A stretch of 64,000 nt of DNA from Friedmanniella luteola (GTDB lineage: Bacteria; Actinomycetota; Actinomycetes; Propionibacteriales; Propionibacteriaceae): NCBI RefSeq assembly GCF_900105065.1, contig NZ_LT629749.1:3534001-3598000 (forward strand). Reading direction: 5' to 3'. The notes beneath the pieces were generated by a model that had not been told where the DNA came from, ran no database searches, and was given only the letters and a program-made list of their open reading frames with translations. Shown in pieces: positions 58,237-64,000 of this stretch (position 1 is its first letter; the number at the start of each line of letters is the position of its first letter). The position numbers and the translations under genes were made by a program.

Positions 58237-59460
58237 TCAGATGCCGGGGCGCTCCGCGGACGAGGCGACGTCGGCCAGCACCCGCAGGCCGACCGGGATG
58301 CAGCGCTCGTCGGCGACGAAGTTGGGCTGGTGGATGTCCGCGGTGGAGGCAGCGCCGGGGGGCCGGACCCCCAGCCGGGCCAGCGCCCCGGGCACCTGCT
58401 GCAGCATCCAGGAGAAGTCCTCCCCGCCGAGCGACTGCTCGGTGGTGGTGACGCCGTGGGGTCCCAGCATCTCCTCGGCGGCCCGGGTCAGCCGGCGCAC
58501 GCCGCGGACGTGGTTGACCGCGGGCGGGACGCCGTCGTTGACGGTGACCTGGACCTCGACCCCGAAGGGCCGGACGACCTCCGCGATGAGCTCGGGCACC
58601 AGCTCCTTGGCCTGCTGCCAGCCGGCGACGTCGAGGGCGCGCAGCGTGCCCTCGATCTCGCCCGAGCTGGGGATCGCGTTGGCCACCGAGCCGGCCTGCA
58701 CCCGGCCCCACACCAGCGAGACGCCGCTGCGGGGGTCGACCCGGCGGGACAGCAGCAGCTGCACCTGGGTGGCCAGCGCGCCGAGCGCGCCGACGACGTC
58801 CTGGGTGAGGTGCGGCCGGGAGGTGTGCCCGCCGGTGCCGGTGAGGGTGACCCGGACCTGGTCGACGGCGGAGGTGATCGGACCGACCTTGAGGGCGATC
58901 CGGCCGGTGTCGGTGCGCGGGTCGCAGTGCAGCGCGTACACCTCACGGACGTCGGCCAGCACGCCCCCCTCGATCGCGTCGACGGCGCCACCGGGGTTGG
59001 TCTCCTCGGCCGGCTGGAAGATCAGCCGGACGCCCCGGGTGAGCAGGCCCTCGTCACGCAGCCGGGCCAGCACCAGGCCGACGCCCAGCAGGATCGTGGT
59101 GTGCACGTCGTGCCCGCAGGCGTGCGCCACGCCGGGCACCGTCGAGGCGAAGGGCAGGTCGGTCCGCTCGCTGATCGGCAGCGCGTCGAGGTCGGCGCGC
59201 AGCCCCACCAGCCCGTCGGCGTAGTCGAAGCCGGCCGGCAGCACGTCGCACCAGGCGCCCGTCCCGACGGGCAGCAGCTTGGCGACCAGCCCCGCCCGCT
59301 CCAGCCGCTCGGCCACCAGGGCGGTCGTCCGGTGCTCCGCGTGGCTGATCTCCGGGTGGGCGTGCAGGTCGCGGCGGACGGCGACCAGCTCATCCGTCAG
59401 GTCGTCGACCGCGCGGTCGATCAGGGCGCGCCGGAGGGCGTCGCTCGCGGTGGAAGACAT
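58237..59460 (-). CDS. M20D amidohydrolase (hippurate/IAA-amino-acid hydrolase type)
   Basis: A 407-residue metal hydrolase of the M20D group. R-A-D-L-D-A-L-P, the metal site H-A-C-G-H-D-V-H-T, and Q-P-A-E-E-T-N-P-G-G are standard. H-C-D-P and G-H-T-S-R-P-H follow, then the dimer domain. It hydrolyses N-acyl amino acids; the substrate is not known. Two in-frame ATGs exist (59460 and 59469). The first lies 7 bases after GAGGAT, a poor -10 match, so the start is uncertain by three codons. It sits upstream of the nucleoside operon in the same direction but 180 bases away. Confidence 0.87.
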   Translation of the reverse strand: MSSTASDALRRALIDRAVDDLTDELVAVRRDLHAHPEISHAEHRTTALVAERLERAGLVAKLLPVGTGAWCDVLPAGFDYADGLVGLRADLDALPISERTDLPFASTVPGVAHACGHDVHTTILLGVGLVLARLRDEGLLTRGVRLIFQPAEETNPGGAVDAIEGGVLADVREVYALHCDPRTDTGRIALKVGPITSAVDQVRVTLTGTGGHTSRPHLTQDVVGALGALATQVQLLLSRRVDPRSGVSLVWGRVQAGSVANAIPSSGEIEGTLRALDVAGWQQAKELVPELIAEVVRPFGVEVQVTVNDGVPPAVNHVRGVRRLTRAAEEMLGPHGVTTTEQSLGGEDFSWMLQQVPGALARLGVRPPGAASTADIHQPNFVADERCIPVGLRVLADVASSAERPGI

Positions 59461-59523
59461 CCGAGACATCCTCGCACGCGATCCGCCGGCGCCGCGGCCG
59501 TCCCGCGCAGGCCCGACGTGTCC

Positions 59524-59529
59524 TAGCGT
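59524..59529 (+). promoter_or_regulatory. Candidate -10 box of the siderophore-interacting protein gene (TAGCGT), leaderless
   Basis: TAGCGT ends exactly 6 bases before the GTG at 59536. No Fur- or DtxR-like palindrome was recognised around it. Confidence 0.5.
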
Positions 59530-59535
59530 GGGCCC

Positions 59536-60429
59536 GTGCCCCCACTGACCCTGTACCGCGCGGAGGTGCGGGCCACCGCACGGCTGAGCCCGCACCTGGT
59601 CCGGGTGACGTTCGGGCCGGCCGGCGCGCTCGACGCCCTCCTCGACCTCACGGCCTTCCGCTCCACCGGGGTCGGCGACGAGCGGCTGGTCCTCGTGCTG
59701 CCCACGCCGGGCGAGCGGCACACCCCGGTCCCGGACGCGGACGGCGGCTGGGACCACCTGGACCCCGGGCGGCGCCCCGCGCAGCGCAGCTACACCGTGC
59801 GGGCCTCCGACCCGACGTCGGCGACACTGGTCGTCGACGTCGTGGTCCACGAGGGCGGACCCGGCTCGGCCTGGGCCCTGCGGGCGGCGGAGGGCGACGT
59901 CGTCCTGCTGACCGCGGCGATGGGCTGGTACCGGCCGCCGCCGGAGGCGACCTGGCAGCTGCTGGTGGCCGACCTGACGGCGCTCCCCGCGCTGGCCCGG
60001 ATCACCGAGACCAGCCCGCTGCCCAGCCACGCGCTGGTCGAGGTGCCCGAGCCGGCCGACCGGCTGCCGCTGCCGGCCGCCGCCAGCACCCGCTGGCTCT
60101 GCGGCACCGGCAACGGCCTCGGTCCCAGCGGGCTGCTGCGCGCCCTGCGGGACCTCCCGCTGCCGCCGGGGCCGGGCTACGTCTGGTGCGCCGGTGAGGC
60201 CGCCGAGACCCGCGCCCTGCGCCGCCACCTGCGGCACGCGCGCGGGCTGACCACCCGGGAGTACGTCGTCCTCGGCTACTGGCGCCACGACCAGGCCGAC
60301 TGGGACCGCCGCTACGCCGAGCTCGCCGGCGGCCTGGAGGGCGTCTACGCCGACGCGGTCGCCCGCGGCCTCTCCAGCACCGACGCCCTCGAGGCCTACG
60401 ACGACGCCCTGGAGCGGGTCGGGCTGTGA
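59536..60429 (+). CDS. Siderophore-interacting protein (flavin ferric-siderophore reductase)
   Basis: A 297-residue protein of the ViuB/SIP family. The FAD part has R-P-A-Q-R-S-Y-T-V-R at about 75-85 and V-V-H-E-G-G-P-G-S-A-W-A. The C-terminal SIP domain has V-W-C-A-G-E-A-A-E-T-R-A-L-R-R-H-L and V-V-L-G-Y-W-R-H-D. It should reduce ferric siderophores in the cytosol with NAD(P)H or a ferredoxin. No siderophore transporter is nearby. The start follows from the leaderless box. Confidence 0.88.
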   Translation: MPPLTLYRAEVRATARLSPHLVRVTFGPAGALDALLDLTAFRSTGVGDERLVLVLPTPGERHTPVPDADGGWDHLDPGRRPAQRSYTVRASDPTSATLVVDVVVHEGGPGSAWALRAAEGDVVLLTAAMGWYRPPPEATWQLLVADLTALPALARITETSPLPSHALVEVPEPADRLPLPAAASTRWLCGTGNGLGPSGLLRALRDLPLPPGPGYVWCAGEAAETRALRRHLRHARGLTTREYVVLGYWRHDQADWDRRYAELAGGLEGVYADAVARGLSSTDALEAYDDALERVGL

Positions 60430-60439
60430 CCACGGCGGC

Positions 60440-60454
60440 CTGAGCCGGCCTCAG
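60440..60454. terminator. Short hairpin between convergent genes
   Basis: CTGAG and CTCAG arms with a 5-base loop in the 33-base gap between the SIP gene and the mutase gene. The stem is only 5 bases, so this is weak evidence. Confidence 0.25.
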
Positions 60455-60462
60455 CGGAAGGG

Positions 60463-62043
<1,581 letters not shown>

Positions 62044-62222
62044 GCCGTCCCGCTCCCTGCTCCTGCCACGCCTGCATGCTCGCACAGCGGTCCGCCGCGG
62101 GACCGGGGGCGACTGCTGAGGAACCGCACCTCCAGCGGCTGGACGGCTGCGGGTTCTCAGCACCCGCAGCCGCGGTCCACCGGCGGGCCGCCCGGGGCGC
62201 CCCCCGCCGCCGGGGTGGGACC

Positions 62223-64000
62223 ATGGCGCGCGTGGACACAGCCATCGGCATCTGCGCGATCGTCGCCTCGGTCCTGGTCGTCACCGCCGTGGCGGACCGC
62301 CTCCGGTTCCCGGCCCCGCTCCTGCTCATGCTCGTCGGCATCGGGGCGTCGTTCGTGCCGTTCATCGACGAGCCGGAGCTGACCCCGGAGCTGGTGCTCC
62401 TCGGCTTCCTGCCGCCGCTGCTCTACGCGACCGCGATCCGCTCCTCGATCATCGACTTCCGCACCCACCGGCGGCCGATCGCCTTCCTCTCGGTGCTGCT
62501 CGTGGTGATCACGGCGCTGGGGATCGGGCTGATCACCTGGCTGCTGCTGCCCGTCCCCTTCGCTGTCGCCTTCGCCCTGGGGGCCGTCGTCGCCCCGCCG
62601 GACGCCGTGGCCGCCACCTCGATCGCCCGGCGGATCGGCCTGCCCCGCCGGGTGATCACGCTGCTGGAGGGCGAGTCCCTGCTCAACGACGCGACCGCCA
62701 TCACGTGCCTGCGGGTCGCGCTGGTGGCGATCGCCGGCGCGGTCAGCGCCTGGGAGATCGGCCTCGGCTTCGTCATCGCCGTCGCCGGGGCGCTCATCGG
62801 GGTGGGGGTCGCCGCCCTGGCCGTGGTCATCCGGCGGCACGTCCACAACCCCGTCTTCGACACCGCGATCTCCCTGCTGGTGCCCTTCGTCGCCTACCTG
62901 CCCGCGGAAGCGCTGCACTACCGCGACTTCCACGGCTCGGGCGTGATCGCCGTCGTCACCGCCGGCCTGGTGCTGGGCCACAAGTCGCCGGTGATCCAGA
63001 GCGGGCAGTCCCGGCTGGCCGAGCGGGTCAACTGGGCGACGATCCAGTTCCTGCTGGAGAACACCGTCTTCCTGCTGATCGGCCTGCAGGCCCGGCGGAT
63101 CGTGGAGGCGCTGTCCACCTCGACGCTGTCGGGCGGCCAGATCGCCCTGTTCGTGGCGGCCGTGCTCGTCGGGGTGATCGTGCTGCGGCTGGTCTGGGTG
63201 ACCATCTCGCGGTTCCTCATCTACCGCGTCGACCGCGAGACCGGCGAGGGGCGGCCGCCGTGGTCGCACACCATCGTCGTCGGCTGGGCCGGGCTGCGCG
63301 GCGTCGTGACCCTCGCCGCGGCGTTCCTCATCCCCGAGGACGTCGAGCACCGGGCGGTGCTGATCTTCGCCGCCATGGTGGTCACGGCCGGCACCCTGCT
63401 GATCCAGGGCCTGACGCTGCCCGCGCTGGTCCGGGTGCTCAAGATGCGCGGCCCGGACGCCCGCTCCGACGCCCTGCAGGCGGCCACGGTGCTGACGACC
63501 GCCGGCAACGCCGGCCTCGCGGCGCTGGACCGGCTGGCCGGGCCCGAGGACGAGGCGAGCGCGGTGCAGCTGGTGCGGGACCGCATCTCCTCCCGCTCCG
63601 ACGCCCTCTGGGAGAAGCTGGGCACCGGCCGCGACGCCGGCGAGACCCCGGCCGAGCAGTACCGGCGGCTGCGGCTCGGCGCCATGCGCGCCGAGCGCGA
63701 CGAGGTGCTGCGGGTCCGCTCGAGCGGCACGGTCGACCACGACGTCGTCGAGCAGGTGCTGGCCAGCTTCGACATCGAGGAGTCGATGCTGACGATCGCC
63801 ACCGAGCGGGTGGACCGGCTCAGCGAGAACCAGTCGGTGGCCACCCCGCTGGACCCGAGCGGCTCCTGCGTCCACCTCGACACCGCGCCGGCCGACGTCG
63901 AGCCCCGCTCGGAGGTCTGCCTGGACTGCGTGCGGGAGGGCACCCGGTCGGTGCACCTGCGCCGCTGCCTGGCCTGCGGCAACGTCGGCTGCTGCGACTC
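62223..64000 (+). CDS. Na+/H+ antiporter (CPA1) with C-terminal UBP-type zinc finger; 3' end outside window
   Basis: At least 592 residues. Residues about 5-400 are a 12-segment CPA1 exchanger: L-G-F-L-P-P-L-L-Y near segment 3, [23 protein letters not shown] with the ion-binding Asp, and [14 protein letters not shown] charged helical stretch follows (about 415-540). From about Cys549 the C-terminus reads [16 protein letters not shown] and V-G-C-C-D-S, a ZnF-UBP domain cut by the window edge. The ATG at 62223 was taken; GTG 62232 is an alternative. It should export Na+ for protons at the membrane. Confidence 0.88.
   Translation, partial: MARVDTAIGICAIVASVLVVTAVADRLRFPAPLLLMLVGIGASFVPFIDEPELTPELVLLGFLPPLLYATAIRSSIIDFRTHRRPIAFLSVLLVVITALGIGLITWLLLPVPFAVAFALGAVVAPPDAVAATSIARRIGLPRRVITLLEGESLLNDATAITCLRVALVAIAGAVSAWEIGLGFVIAVAGALIGVGVAALAVVIRRHVHNPVFDTAISLLVPFVAYLPAEALHYRDFHGSGVIAVVTAGLVLGHKSPVIQSGQSRLAERVNWATIQFLLENTVFLLIGLQARRIVEALSTSTLSGGQIALFVAAVLVGVIVLRLVWVTISRFLIYRVDRETGEGRPPWSHTIVVGWAGLRGVVTLAAAFLIPEDVEHRAVLIFAAMVVTAGTLLIQGLTLPALVRVLKMRGPDARSDALQAATVLTTAGNAGLAALDRLAGPEDEASAVQLVRDRISSRSDALWEKLGTGRDAGETPAEQYRRLRLGAMRAERDEVLRVRSSGTVDHDVVEQVLASFDIEESMLTIATERVDRLSENQSVATPLDPSGSCVHLDTAPADVEPRSEVCLDCVREGTRSVHLRRCLACGNVGCCD

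Overview
The window is a gene-dense stretch of chromosome from a very GC-rich actinomycete. The evidence for this is the almost exclusive G/C third positions, frequent GTG starts, a DprE1/DprE2/UbiA set for decaprenyl-phosphoryl-arabinose, a mycothiol-superfamily protein (TIGR03085-like), L-lysine 6-transaminase, and many genes whose start codon lies 6-8 bases after a TANNNT -10 box (leaderless mRNAs). A Geodermatophilales-type relative would fit, but the genus cannot be fixed from sequence alone. No tRNA, rRNA, CRISPR array, transposase, phage gene or integrase was seen. This looks like core plus lineage-specific chromosome rather than an acquired island.

Layout. 1-7.3 kb: the end of an acetamidase/formamidase, an SRPBCC protein, a luciferase-like oxidoreductase, an AarF/UbiB kinase, an M20 hydrolase, a DegT-family enzyme and a small lipoprotein that overlaps it tail to tail. 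7.3-10.5 kb: ubiA-dprE1-dprE2, which makes the arabinose donor for the cell wall. 10.6-13.9 kb: three tandem paralogous secreted four-cysteine proteins of unknown function, with one small antisense-oriented gene between them. 13.9-18.7 kb: a DinB-like protein, the 5-oxoprolinase genes pxpABC, and a biotin carboxylase/BCCP subunit. 18.8-25.7 kb: a membrane-anchored unknown protein, a repeat-rich intergenic region, a sirtuin, an LpdA-type quinone reductase, a gamma-glutamylcyclotransferase-like protein, purine nucleoside phosphorylase, a phosphosugar mutase and a small monooxygenase. 25.8-33.6 kb: an MFS transporter and a four-enzyme operon that reads as L-lysine to crotonyl-CoA. 33.6-41.1 kb: a secreted phosphoesterase, a P-loop kinase, two tandem GAF histidine kinases, an F420-reductase-like protein and a TIGR03085 protein. 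41.2-47.9 kb: an amino-acid permease behind a proline-rich upstream ORF, a glutamate-type binding lipoprotein, a DUF294/CBS protein coupled to a phosphoesterase, and a GH32 fructosidase. 48-64 kb: metG, an M20 deacylase, a nucleoside uptake and salvage operon (BMP lipoprotein, ABC ATPase, two permeases, cytidine deaminase, adenosine deaminase), another M20 hydrolase, a siderophore-interacting protein, an acyl-CoA mutase large subunit, and a Na+/H+ antiporter ending in a UBP-type zinc finger that runs off the right edge.

How the parts work together. Nucleosides enter through the ABC system and are handled by Add, Cdd, purine nucleoside phosphorylase and a phosphopentomutase-type enzyme. Lysine enters glutaryl-CoA metabolism through the operon at 27.2-33.6 kb. 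The most unusual items are the triplicated secreted family, a DprE1 that carries Thr where mycobacterial enzymes carry the benzothiazinone-reactive Cys, two short ORFs joined to the next gene by ATGA overlaps, a palindrome around the lysine-operon -10 box, back-to-back leaderless promoters, and the nested inverted repeat near 19.8 kb.
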